A DNA stretch of 18,429 bases from an uncultured Granulicatella sp. (lineage in GTDB: Bacteria > Bacillota > Bacilli > Lactobacillales > Aerococcaceae): assembly GCA_934193545.1 (NCBI GenBank), contig CAKPVL010000027.1:1-18429 (forward strand), given 5' to 3'. How positions within the stretch are numbered: the stretch's first letter is position 1; every line of letters starts with the position of its first letter. The notes below the pieces were generated by a model, which ran no database searches, was not told where the DNA came from, and worked only from the letters and a program-made list of their open reading frames with translations. This document shows positions 1 through 7,560 of this stretch, piece after piece. The position numbers and the translations under genes were made by a program.

Positions 1-38
1 TTTTCAAAGGTCAATCGTTGTTTTGCAACAACTTCTAT

Positions 39-67
39 ATCCTATCATAGGACATTTTCACTGTCAA
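39..67 (-). promoter_or_regulatory. Sigma-A promoter reading off the left edge
   Basis: On the minus strand TTGACA (62-67) lies 17 bp from TAGGAT (39-44), a near-consensus vegetative promoter. It points to a gene beyond the left end that is not in the window. The 14-bp palindrome at 114-127 lies about 50 bp upstream of the -35 box. Confidence 0.5.
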
Positions 68-113
68 CAGATTTCATTGAACTTTTTCAAAGTTTTTTTG
101 AAACTGTTTTATA

Positions 114-127
114 AGCGAACGTTCGCT
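114..127. promoter_or_regulatory. 14-bp palindrome, possible TetR-type operator
   Basis: AGCGAACGTTCGCT is a perfect inverted repeat. GAACGTTC-centred palindromes are typical operators of TetR-family repressors. No regulator gene is visible, so the link to the leftward promoter at 39-67 is inferred from proximity only. Confidence 0.35.
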
Positions 128-192
128 CAACAGTGATATTAATTTATCACAACCAAAGAAGGTTTGCAACTGAAAAGATGTTGAATTCTAAA

Positions 193-235
193 AAAAATAA
201 TACAGTTCACAGAATCTGCAAACTGTATCTTTTTT
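193..235 (-). terminator. Intrinsic terminator after the phosphohexomutase (bidirectional)
   Basis: ATACAGTT (200-207) pairs with AACTGTAT (221-228), with a small inner CAG/CTG stem. On the minus strand the hairpin is followed by an A-rich complement read as U-rich. The plus strand also has a T run at 229-235, so it could end transcription from both sides. Confidence 0.75.
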
Positions 236-246
236 AGACCTTTATT

Positions 247-1755
247 TTAGTAAGCTTCGAGCTTATTTTGATTGATTTTTGGATAGCGTTTCATAATTTG
301 ATGAATTGTCTCAAGAATTTTTGTTTGATACCCTACCAAATCATTTTCAATTTGAAGAACGAGTAATGGTTCATGTAGACTCATGCGTAACAATAGCCAC
401 CCATCTCCGAACTCACCTTTGAAATCGATACGAACTCCCTCTTCGTTTTCTGGATTCACAACCCAGTCTTGTGGAATCCACTGTGGAAATTCTTTAATCA
501 CTTCATTGCCAAAAGTTTTGAAATCGTCTGTTTCAATCTTAAAGCGAACTTCTACGACTTCTTTCGGTTGTACTAATTGCTGGATAAGATGGTCTAATGT
601 TTCTCCTCGTTCAATTAATCTCGGAAGAAGCATTAAAATTTTCGCAACCACATATGCCCCATCATCAAGGAAGTAATTTTCTTTAAACGCTGCATGACCA
701 CTCGTCTCAATGGCTAATTGACAATCCGTTCCAGCTTCGTTTAACTCAATCGCTTTATTGATGACATTACGATATCCAGAAATATAACGATATTGATGCC
801 CACCTAGTTCTGTAATAAATCTCTTCAAGTGTTCAGTAGTTGGCGAGTTCGTCACAATCGTTGTTCCTGGATGCTCACTAATTGCAATCACGCTAAGAAC
901 AGCAATCAAATTATTTCTATTCAGTAACTCCCCGTCACCAGTTACGACAGCAGCTCTATCCACATCGGTGTCAAAAATCACACCATAATCTGCACCGACT
1001 GCAAGCACCTGATTCTTAATACTCTCCATCGCTTCTTTATTATCTGGGTTTGGAATATGATTTGGGAAGGTTCCATCAGGTTCTAAGAATTGCGACCCTT
1101 CAGTATTGGCACCTAATACTTCTAGCACCTTTTCAGCGTAAAAACCACCAGCACCGTTTCCAGCGTCTACAATAATATGAAGACCTTCGAGCGGCTTTTC
1201 TTTCTCGCTTCCGCTACCTTTGCGAATCAACTCGACTAAGTGGCGGCTGTATCGTTCAAAAATACTTTTTACTTCTATAGTAGAAACAGGTTCTTGTGGG
1301 AGTTCTTCTTTCTCGTCTACTAAATCAATGTTGTCACGAATATCACTCGATTCTAATCCACCTTCACGCGTGAAGAATTTCAAACCATTATAGTAGAAAG
1401 GTAAATGACTGGCTGTGAACATCACGGTTGCGTCGCAGTTAAACTCTTCAAACTGCGTTGCCATAAACATACTGGGAGTTGTCGCCATTTCAAAATCAAT
1501 TACTCGAACGCCAAAAGCCGATAACACCTGAATAAATTCTCTTGTTAAGTCCGGACCACTAATGCGGCTATCACGACCAATCCCAACAACTAATTCCGTC
1601 ACCGTTTTAGATGGATAACGTTTCTGTAGCCATTTCACAAAAGCACTCGCAATCAAACGACTCTCTTCTACCGTTAGCGTCGCATCAAATTCTTCTGTCG
1701 CTATAGCAATGCCTCGAATATCTGAACTTAATTGTAACTCATTGATTTTTGACAT
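247..1755 (-). CDS. Alpha-D-phosphohexomutase (phosphomannomutase/phosphoglucomutase)
   Basis: A 502-residue cytoplasmic enzyme of the alpha-D-phosphohexomutase superfamily, which moves phosphate between C1 and C6 of hexoses through a phosphoserine. Visible motifs: the active-site serine loop TASHLP (Ser116), where most members have TASHNP; the metal loop D262-T-D264-V-D266-R267; the sugar loop ETSGH (350-354); and a C-terminal phosphate-binding loop around RMSLHEP. The four domains therefore appear complete and the length is normal. ATG at 1755 follows the strong SD AAGGAGGGG. It is a single gene with its own terminator. The Asn-to-Leu change in the serine loop leaves substrate preference (mannose, glucose or another hexose phosphate) open. 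Confidence 0.88.
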   Translation of the reverse strand: MSKINELQLSSDIRGIAIATEEFDATLTVEESRLIASAFVKWLQKRYPSKTVTELVVGIGRDSRISGPDLTREFIQVLSAFGVRVIDFEMATTPSMFMATQFEEFNCDATVMFTASHLPFYYNGLKFFTREGGLESSDIRDNIDLVDEKEELPQEPVSTIEVKSIFERYSRHLVELIRKGSGSEKEKPLEGLHIIVDAGNGAGGFYAEKVLEVLGANTEGSQFLEPDGTFPNHIPNPDNKEAMESIKNQVLAVGADYGVIFDTDVDRAAVVTGDGELLNRNNLIAVLSVIAISEHPGTTIVTNSPTTEHLKRFITELGGHQYRYISGYRNVINKAIELNEAGTDCQLAIETSGHAAFKENYFLDDGAYVVAKILMLLPRLIERGETLDHLIQQLVQPKEVVEVRFKIETDDFKTFGNEVIKEFPQWIPQDWVVNPENEEGVRIDFKGEFGDGWLLLRMSLHEPLLVLQIENDLVGYQTKILETIHQIMKRYPKINQNKLEAY

Positions 1756-1777
1756 GGAAACCCCTCCTTAGTTCTAG

Positions 1778-1783
1778 CTCTAT
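1778..1783 (-). promoter_or_regulatory. Possible extended -10 box of the phosphohexomutase gene
   Basis: On the minus strand TGGTAGAAT, a TGn plus TAGAAT extended -10, lies about 25 bp upstream of the start codon. No good -35 hexamer is found at the right distance, so this is tentative; the given position is approximate by a base or two. Confidence 0.3.
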
Positions 1784-1834
1784 TCTACCAAAAGCTTCTG
1801 TACAATCATAGAAGATTTCTTAATTTTTCCGCAA

Positions 1835-1868
1835 AACAAAAAAGCAAGCAGCCTTAGCTACTTGCTCT
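1835..1868 (-). terminator. Intrinsic terminator after the DUF402 gene
   Basis: AAGCAAGCAGC (from 1842) and GCTACTTGCT are complementary around a CTTA loop, with one G-U pair. Read on the minus strand the stem is followed by TTTTTTG. It separates the DUF402 gene from the phosphohexomutase gene. Confidence 0.85.
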
Positions 1869-1888
1869 TTCAACTCAGCTATCATGAG

Positions 1889-2440
1889 TTATGATTTACG
1901 ATAGGTTAATTGAATATATCTTTCATACCATAAATCGACATATTCAGGCGAGAACGGCCCTTTTTTGTTATTGATCCAATCCACAAGAATCTCAACGTTT
2001 GCTTTTAAGATTTGATCAATCTCTTTTGAATAGTGCATTTGACGGCGATGCAATTCATATTCATCGACATCTAGCAATCTCTTTTCGCCATCCGGGAAAA
2101 TCTTAATATCTAAATCGTAATCAATATACTTCAACGCTTCTGCATCTAATACATAAGGTGAAGCCAAATTACAATAGTAAGAAATTCCTTTTTGACGAAT
2201 CATCGTTACGACATTGAACCAATAATGTTTATGGTAATACAATAACGCTGGCTCTCTCGTCAACCATCTTCTACCGTCGGACTCAGTCACAAGAGTATGA
2301 TCATTGCAAGCGATAATTGCTTGATCGCTTGTCTTCAAAATCATGCTATCGCGCCAAGTGCGATGAAGACTACCATCATGTTTATAACTCTTGACAGTGA
2401 TGAATTCTCCTTCTCTCGGATTCTGCACCACTATATCCAA
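1889..2440 (-). CDS. DUF402/UPF0374 family protein, probable nucleoside tri-/diphosphatase
   Basis: About 180 residues, the usual size for the UPF0374 (B. subtilis YgaC-like) family. The conserved stretches [39 protein letters not shown] and [15 protein letters not shown] are all present. A staphylococcal member has been characterised as a nucleoside tri- and diphosphatase; that activity is inferred here from family. The start is uncertain. The longest frame begins with TTG at 2440 without a proper SD. GTG codons 4 and 5 (near 2431 and 2428) would give an N-terminus (M-Q-N-P-R-E-G-E) closer to relatives, with AGAAAG about 10 bases upstream. It is a single gene with its own promoter and terminator. 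Confidence 0.85.
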   Translation of the reverse strand: MDIVVQNPREGEFITVKSYKHDGSLHRTWRDSMILKTSDQAIIACNDHTLVTESDGRRWLTREPALLYYHKHYWFNVVTMIRQKGISYYCNLASPYVLDAEALKYIDYDLDIKIFPDGEKRLLDVDEYELHRRQMHYSKEIDQILKANVEILVDWINNKKGPFSPEYVDLWYERYIQLTYRKS

Positions 2441-2455
2441 CTTTCTATATCTATT

Positions 2456-2471
2456 TAAGAGTAAACTCTTA
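2456..2471. promoter_or_regulatory. Perfect 16-bp palindrome in the 5' leader of the DUF402 gene
   Basis: TAAGAGT-AA-ACTCTTA lies between the promoter -10 box and the start codon. It could be an operator or a leader hairpin. No known motif is recognised. Confidence 0.3.
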
Positions 2472-2490
2472 GTTATTTCAAATCATTAGT

Positions 2491-2519
2491 AGTATAGCAT
2501 ATTTCTACCATTCTGTGAA
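2491..2519 (-). promoter_or_regulatory. Promoter of the DUF402 gene
   Basis: On the minus strand TTCACA (2514-2519) is 17 bp from TATACT (2491-2496), which carries an extended TGC element. A transcript would begin about 45 bases before the TTG start. Confidence 0.65.
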
Positions 2520-2546
2520 CAAAAATCAGATTAGCTGTGATTCTCC

Positions 2547-3719
2547 TTATAAAAGTTCTTGAGAAGCGAGTAATTCACACATCTTCCCTTGTACTCTTGA
2601 CTGTGGTAGTTGCGCCATTTCCTCTTTAGTGACCCACTGCAATGTACGTGTTGCATGCTGTTTTAACGTGCCTGAAGTCGTTGCACATTGCAACTCAATA
2701 TCCCAGCGTTGATGACTGAAAATATGTTTTACAGTTTTCGGTAAAATGCGAGTTGGTTGAAGCTTCATTTTATATAAACTCTCGAATTGAACTTCCAGCG
2801 GGATGTTCTGGTTAATTTCGTAAGACGAATTTTCTTCGGCAACTCCTTCAAATAAATCAATCGATTCTCCCACTGTGCTGAAATCACGAATTAACGGGAA
2901 ATGCCAAAATCCACTTAGCAGGTCTGCTTGCGTATTTTTCTCTACTAAGAAACGTCCCTTGTCATCCTGAATAATAAACGCTCGCCATTTCATCGGCGTT
3001 GGTTTCTTCTTTGGTTTCTTAATCGGATAAATATGCATCGTCCCATTTTGATATGCTGCACTAAACTCCTTCACAGGACTCTCTTCCGGACGAGGGTTGA
3101 CTGGTGACTCGATATCTGAACCTAAATCCATCAGAGCCTGATTAAAATCTCCTGGACGTTCGGGATCAATTAAAATCTCTGCAATTTCTTGGAACGCCCA
3201 TCGATTGCTTGGGTTCCCAATGTCTAAATTTACCTCAAATAATCGACTAATCACACGCATTAAGTTACCATCCACGGCAGGCTCCGGTAATCCAAAAGCG
3301 ATACTTGCAATAGCCCCCGCTGTATAAGGACCAATTCCCTTTAACGAAAGAATGCCTTCATAGGTGTTTGGGAACACTCCACCGAACTCTTCCATCACTT
3401 GAATCGCTGCTTTTTGCATATTGCGGACCCGAGAATAGTAACCTAGCCCTTCCCAACATTTCAACAATACGTCTTCAGGCGCTTCTGCTAAATCCTTCAC
3501 CGTTGGGAACGTCGCTAAGAAACGCTCGTAATACGGAATAACTGTATCCACTCTGGTTTGTTGGAGCATAATCTCGCTCACCCAAATAGCGTACGGATCG
3601 CTCGTTCTTCTCCAAGGCAAGTCTCGTTTTTCTTTATCGTACCAATCGAGCAATGCTTTTCTGAAACGTTTGATTTTCTTTTCGTCCCACATTTTTACGC
3701 CAATATCGGCTAAATCCAT
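2547..3719 (-). CDS. mutY: A/G-specific adenine glycosylase MutY, iron-sulfur clusterless type
   Basis: A base-excision repair enzyme that removes adenine mispaired with 8-oxoguanine. The N-terminal catalytic domain has SEIMLQQT with catalytic Glu49, the helix-hairpin-helix LKGIGPYTAGA (126-136) and VDGN with catalytic Asp150. A C-terminal NUDIX-like 8-oxoG recognition domain follows, with FSH at 334-336. The four cysteines that normally bind [4Fe-4S] are all replaced at the exact C-x6-C-x2-C-x5-C positions: Glu204, Pro211, Ser214 and Ser220. Clusterless MutYs are known in some Lactobacillales and in Entamoeba, so it is probably active. ATG at 3719 overlaps the end of recX by 10 bp and follows GAGAAGGAAGA; Met10 has a poorer SD. 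Confidence 0.93.
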   Translation of the reverse strand: MDLADIGVKMWDEKKIKRFRKALLDWYDKEKRDLPWRRTSDPYAIWVSEIMLQQTRVDTVIPYYERFLATFPTVKDLAEAPEDVLLKCWEGLGYYSRVRNMQKAAIQVMEEFGGVFPNTYEGILSLKGIGPYTAGAIASIAFGLPEPAVDGNLMRVISRLFEVNLDIGNPSNRWAFQEIAEILIDPERPGDFNQALMDLGSDIESPVNPRPEESPVKEFSAAYQNGTMHIYPIKKPKKKPTPMKWRAFIIQDDKGRFLVEKNTQADLLSGFWHFPLIRDFSTVGESIDLFEGVAEENSSYEINQNIPLEVQFESLYKMKLQPTRILPKTVKHIFSHQRWDIELQCATTSGTLKQHATRTLQWVTKEEMAQLPQSRVQGKMCELLASQELL

Positions 3720-4525
3720 TCTTCCTTCTCCATTTCAAACTGCGCAATGGCCTGTTCAATCACACTAGAAGTAAATCCTTTTTGATACAACTTCCCTTTG
3801 ATTTGATACCAAAGCGCCGATTCATTCTCTTCATATTTTTTGGCGATGCGTCGGTAAATCGTTGCAATCTCCTTCACCGCTAATTCGGCTTCCATCTCGC
3901 TTTGCGCTTCAAACGATAGAAACGGAACAACCTCTTCTGCGATTTCCTTCGAATATCCTTTTTGCATCACAAACACTTTTACTTTTTGTTTAGCCACTTT
4001 TGGTGTGACCCGTTTTTGCCCTTTTAAATACGACTGCGCAATTTGAATCGCATTCTCGAGTTGCTCTCTCAGCGTGTACCCTTCAAGCACGGTTTGAATG
4101 ACCTTGTCGCTAATGCCCTTCTTTTGTAAATCAAAGATAACAGACTTAGGCCCCTTAAACGTCACAAACTTTGCCTGATTGAGATAGCTTTCTGCATAAA
4201 AAGTATCATTAATAAAGTTCTGTTCATGTAGCTTTCCAAGCACTTCATTAATAATGTCTTCGTCGAATTCTAATTTTTCTAATTTCTCATAAACTTCCTT
4301 CGTAGAACGAAGCTTGAAGTTTAGAAAGTGTAGCGCCTTTTGATAGGCTTGTTGAATACAATCATCATGTTTAATTTCTTCGATTTGTTCTTTTGTCAAC
4401 TCGGTCCCTTTGAATAAAGCAAACTTTACAACCGTTGCCTCGTCGACACCAAACGCAAAAGCATCATTCAAATAAATATTGTAGCGACCTTTTTTCTTTT
4501 GAGCCTCAATTTTTGTAATGACCAT
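3710..4525 (-). CDS. recX: Regulatory protein RecX
   Basis: Long Firmicute-type RecX of 271 residues, a modulator of RecA filaments. An N-terminal KKGRYNIYLNDAFAFGVDE-type segment is followed by helical RecX repeats, including LHFLNFKLRSTKEVYEKL, FINDTFYAESYL and GPKSVIFDLQKKGI. The start is placed at ATG 4525 because GGAG lies 9 bases upstream. The longest frame would begin five codons earlier at a TTG that itself overlaps that SD. The gene overlaps mutY by 10 bp, so the two are almost certainly co-transcribed, which joins recombination control and oxidative base repair. Confidence 0.9.
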   Translation of the reverse strand: MVITKIEAQKKKGRYNIYLNDAFAFGVDEATVVKFALFKGTELTKEQIEEIKHDDCIQQAYQKALHFLNFKLRSTKEVYEKLEKLEFDEDIINEVLGKLHEQNFINDTFYAESYLNQAKFVTFKGPKSVIFDLQKKGISDKVIQTVLEGYTLREQLENAIQIAQSYLKGQKRVTPKVAKQKVKVFVMQKGYSKEIAEEVVPFLSFEAQSEMEAELAVKEIATIYRRIAKKYEENESALWYQIKGKLYQKGFTSSVIEQAIAQFEMEKEEWI

Positions 4526-4552
4526 ATTCCCACACTCCAATCTACTTAGAAT

Positions 4553-4558
4553 ATTTTA
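4553..4558 (-). promoter_or_regulatory. Possible extended -10 box of recX-mutY
   Basis: The minus strand reads TGCTAAAAT, an extended -10, about 30 bp upstream of the recX start. The -35 region is poor. It lies just downstream of the ATPase terminator in the only free space before recX. Confidence 0.35.
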
Positions 4559-4613
4559 GCAAAATACACAGATGAATAAAAGCTTGACTGCCTACTTCTC
4601 ATTAATACATACG

Positions 4614-4640
4614 AAAAAAAGGCTCACACGAGGTGAACCT
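4614..4640 (-). terminator. Intrinsic terminator after the P-type ATPase
   Basis: On the minus strand AGGTTCAC pairs with GTGAGCCT (one G-U) around CTCGT and is followed by seven T residues. Confidence 0.85.
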
Positions 4641-4661
4641 TTCTTCGTTTAAACTATTAAA

Positions 4662-7322
4662 TTAGTCTTTATCCATTCCCATTGCACGCATAATCGCTTT
4701 GGCAATTTCTACGATTGGAACGATTGAGAATGCAGCACCGACTACGAACAACCATTGTTCAGCTGTAAGAATTGCTACATCAAATACAGTTGTTAACCCA
4801 GGAATCACCATTACGCTTAAAAGCATTACGGCTGATACTAGGATTGCGTAGTTGAACAACTTGTTCTTGAACGCACCAACTGTACCAAGTGATTTGTACA
4901 CTGACTTCACGTTGAACGCGTGGAACAATTGGATTAAACCTAATGTTGCAAACGCCATTGTTTCCCCAACTGGGTTCCCCCAATTAGCAATATGAGTTGC
5001 ATACCAGAATACAAATAATGTAATTCCACCTTCGAAGAAACCTTGGTAGAAGATACTTGGTAACACACCGTTTGATAAGAAGTTTGAACTCTTACCGCGT
5101 GGTGGATGGTTCATGATATCCGCTTCCGCTTCTTCAAGACCTAAAGCAATCGCTGGGAATACGTCTGTTACTAAGTTGATCCATAAGATATGGATTGGTT
5201 CTAGAATTGACCAACCAGCCATTGTCGCAACGAACATTGTCATTACTTCACCGAAGTTTGCAGATAGTAAGTATTGAACAGCTTTTTGGATGTTCGCGAA
5301 TACTTTACGTCCTTCTTCAACGGCAACAACGATTGTTTCGAAGTTATCATCAGCAAGTACCATGTCTGAAGCACCTTTAGAAACTTCAGTACCTGTAATC
5401 CCCATACCAACACCGATATCGGCTTGTTTAAGTGAAGGAGCATCGTTTACGCCATCCCCTGTCATCGAAACAACTTTACCATTTTTTTGCCAAGCTTTTA
5501 CGATACGAACTTTATGCTCTGGAGACACACGAGCGTATACAGAGTAAGTTTCAACAGTACGTTCTAATTCTTCATCAGAAATATCGTTTAATTCGCCACC
5601 TGTTAATACTCCGTCTTCTTGATCTGGACGAAGGATACCTAGACGTTTTGCAATTGCTTGGGCTGTATCACGGTGGTCCCCAGTAATCATAATTGTACGG
5701 ATACCAGCTGATTGAGCTACTTTAATCGCAGCCGCTGCTTCCTTACGTTCTGGGTCAATCATCCCTACTAAACCAGCAAAGATTAAATCATGTTCGATTG
5801 AATCTGTGTCCACTGTTTCAGGAAGGGTATCAATCACTTTGTATGCCATCGCTAACACACGAAGCGCTTGAGTAGCCATCTCTTTGTTTAATTTCATCAA
5901 TGTTGTGCGGTCATCTTCAGTAAACGCAGAAACCTCACCATGTTTTTCAATCTTAGTCACACGGTCTAATAACATATCTGGAGCACCTTTTGTTGCAACC
6001 AAGTATTTACCGTCTTCTAATTGATGAATTGTTGTCATTAATTTACGAGTTGAGTCGAATGGAACTTCCGCAATACGTGGAATATTTACTAACTCTTCAC
6101 GTACATCATAGTTTTTATCAAGACCGTATTGAACCATTGCTGTTTCAGTTGGGTCTCCTAATAATGAGTTGTCCTGAGAAATTTTTGTATCGTTGGCTAA
6201 GTTCATTACACGAAGCGCGATATTGTCTTTAGAAATTTCTTCTGACGCATCATGAATTTCGTTGTCATAGACCATTTTTTCAACAGTCATTTGGTTCAAT
6301 GTTAATGTACCTGTTTTATCTGAACAGATAATTTCAACACCACCTAATGTTTCAACGGCTGGCAACTTACGAACAAGCGCGTTACGTTGCGCCATTTTTT
6401 GAGTTCCTAAAGCAAGGATAATTGTAGAAATTGCTGGTAACCCTTCTGGAATCGCAGCAACGGCAATCGCAATCGCTGTTAATAACATATGAGTCCATTC
6501 ATTTCCTCTAAGCATCCCTACTACGAAGATAATCACGGCAATCACTAAGATCATGATTGTTAGCCATTTACCAAGAGCGTCTTGGTTTTCTTGAAGTGGT
6601 GTTTTACCTTCTTCAGTGTTCGCTAACATGTTGGCAATTTTACCAACTTCTGTATTCATACCAGTACTTGTAACCACACCAACAGCACGGCCGTAAGTTA
6701 CGTTTGTACTTGAGAACGCCATATTTGTACGGTCTCCAATTCCTACTTCATCCCCTGCAGGAATCACTAAGTCTTTATCAACTGGAACAGATTCCCCGGT
6801 TAAAGCAGATTCTTCGATTTTCACTGTGTTGACTTCGAATAAACGCATATCCGCTGGCACGACGTCCCCAGCTTCAAGGATAACGACGTCTCCGACTACG
6901 ATATCTTCCCCTTTAACATGTTCCACATGTCCATCACGTAAAACACTTGCTACAGGAGAAGCCATTTTCTTCAACGCTTCGATAGCTTCTTCAGCTTTTG
7001 ATTCTTGGAAGACACCTAGCACAGCGTTCAATAACACTACCGCTAAAATGATAATCGCATCCGTTGGGTCAGGTTCACCTTGGTGAGCAAACATAGAAAC
7101 CACTGCAGCCACTAAAAGTACTAAAATCATGAAATCTTTAAATTGATCCACAAATTTTTCTAATAGCGATTTTTTCTTTCCTTCTTGTAACGTGTTTGCA
7201 CCGTATTTTTCAAGTCTTGATGCCGCTTCTTGTGAGCTTAAACCAGAAGGACTTGATTGCACTTCTTTAAACACATCTTCAACAGACTGTAAATATACGG
7301 GTTTTGTTTGTTGTTCCAACAA
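4662..7322 (-). CDS. P-type Ca2+/Mn2+-transporting ATPase (PIIA type)
   Basis: A complete 886-residue P-type ATPase in the plasma membrane. Visible: a cation_ATPase_N domain; the actuator motif TGES (175-178); PEGLP in M4 (292-296); the phosphorylation site D335-KTGTLT; KGAPD in the nucleotide domain; GDGVNDAP (622-629); and M5/M6 ligands NFGE (Glu692) and NLVTD (Asn716, Asp720). This ligand set resembles SERCA and Listeria LMCA1. The riboswitch in its leader suggests manganese efflux, as for L. lactis YoaB and S. pneumoniae MgaA; the ion is inferred from that. Translation probably begins at TTG 7322 (6 bases after GGAG) or the next TTG at 7319. No ATG fits the SD. Confidence 0.93.
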   Translation of the reverse strand: MLEQQTKPVYLQSVEDVFKEVQSSPSGLSSQEAASRLEKYGANTLQEGKKKSLLEKFVDQFKDFMILVLLVAAVVSMFAHQGEPDPTDAIIILAVVLLNAVLGVFQESKAEEAIEALKKMASPVASVLRDGHVEHVKGEDIVVGDVVILEAGDVVPADMRLFEVNTVKIEESALTGESVPVDKDLVIPAGDEVGIGDRTNMAFSSTNVTYGRAVGVVTSTGMNTEVGKIANMLANTEEGKTPLQENQDALGKWLTIMILVIAVIIFVVGMLRGNEWTHMLLTAIAIAVAAIPEGLPAISTIILALGTQKMAQRNALVRKLPAVETLGGVEIICSDKTGTLTLNQMTVEKMVYDNEIHDASEEISKDNIALRVMNLANDTKISQDNSLLGDPTETAMVQYGLDKNYDVREELVNIPRIAEVPFDSTRKLMTTIHQLEDGKYLVATKGAPDMLLDRVTKIEKHGEVSAFTEDDRTTLMKLNKEMATQALRVLAMAYKVIDTLPETVDTDSIEHDLIFAGLVGMIDPERKEAAAAIKVAQSAGIRTIMITGDHRDTAQAIAKRLGILRPDQEDGVLTGGELNDISDEELERTVETYSVYARVSPEHKVRIVKAWQKNGKVVSMTGDGVNDAPSLKQADIGVGMGITGTEVSKGASDMVLADDNFETIVVAVEEGRKVFANIQKAVQYLLSANFGEVMTMFVATMAGWSILEPIHILWINLVTDVFPAIALGLEEAEADIMNHPPRGKSSNFLSNGVLPSIFYQGFFEGGITLFVFWYATHIANWGNPVGETMAFATLGLIQLFHAFNVKSVYKSLGTVGAFKNKLFNYAILVSAVMLLSVMVIPGLTTVFDVAILTAEQWLFVVGAAFSIVPIVEIAKAIMRAMGMDKD

Positions 7323-7345
7323 AATACACTCCTTTTCTTTTTCTA

Positions 7346-7396
7346 TAAAAAGAGAGACTTATGCCCATCATCCTTTTGATAATAAACATAAGTCTC
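7346..7396 (-). terminator. Riboswitch-controlled terminator in the ATPase leader
   Basis: On the minus strand GAGACTTATG (7396-7387) pairs perfectly with CATAAGTCTC (7363-7354), with a small inner hairpin, and is followed by TCTTTTT. The left arm overlaps the 3' side of the aptamer base stem, so aptamer folding and terminator formation exclude each other. This fits an ON switch. Confidence 0.8.
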
Positions 7397-7478
7397 ACTG
7401 TTCAAGATAATACCAGCGAGAATTCGCTTGCTGTTGATATTATCGCAACGATTGGTTGCCAGTTACTCCCTTATAGAG
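7387..7478 (-). promoter_or_regulatory. yybP-ykoY (Mn2+) riboswitch aptamer
   Basis: The minus-strand leader contains ATAAGGGAGTAACTGGCAAC, then ATATCAACAGCAAGCG, a TCGCTGGTATTATC strand, and GAGACTTAT closing the base stem (ATAAG with CTTAT). The GGGAGUA and UCAACAxxxGC/CUGGU elements are the yybP-ykoY signature. In L. lactis and streptococci this family senses Mn2+ and turns on a P-type ATPase gene, the same arrangement as here. The assignment comes from motif recognition, not a covariance search. Confidence 0.8.
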
Positions 7479-7497
7479 ATTGATTATTGTTGTAGTT

Positions 7498-7526
7498 ACT
7501 ATACCAAATAAGTATCAGATTTGCAA
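7498..7526 (-). promoter_or_regulatory. Promoter of the ATPase leader
   Basis: On the minus strand TTGCAA (7521-7526) is 17 bp from TATAGT (7498-7503). Transcription would begin near 7490, just before the aptamer, leaving a leader of about 170 bases. Confidence 0.75.
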
Positions 7527-7560
7527 ATTTTTTAGATAAATTGTTAACCTTTCTTTTTAC

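Noticed and set aside
5195..7086. Several plus- and minus-strand open frames inside the ATPase gene
   Set aside because: The ATPase frame is complete with all family motifs; the others are shadows.
7387..7478. T-box or another leader element before the ATPase
   Set aside because: No T-box bulge or tRNA-like anti-terminator motif is present, while the yybP-ykoY signature strands and gene context fit well.
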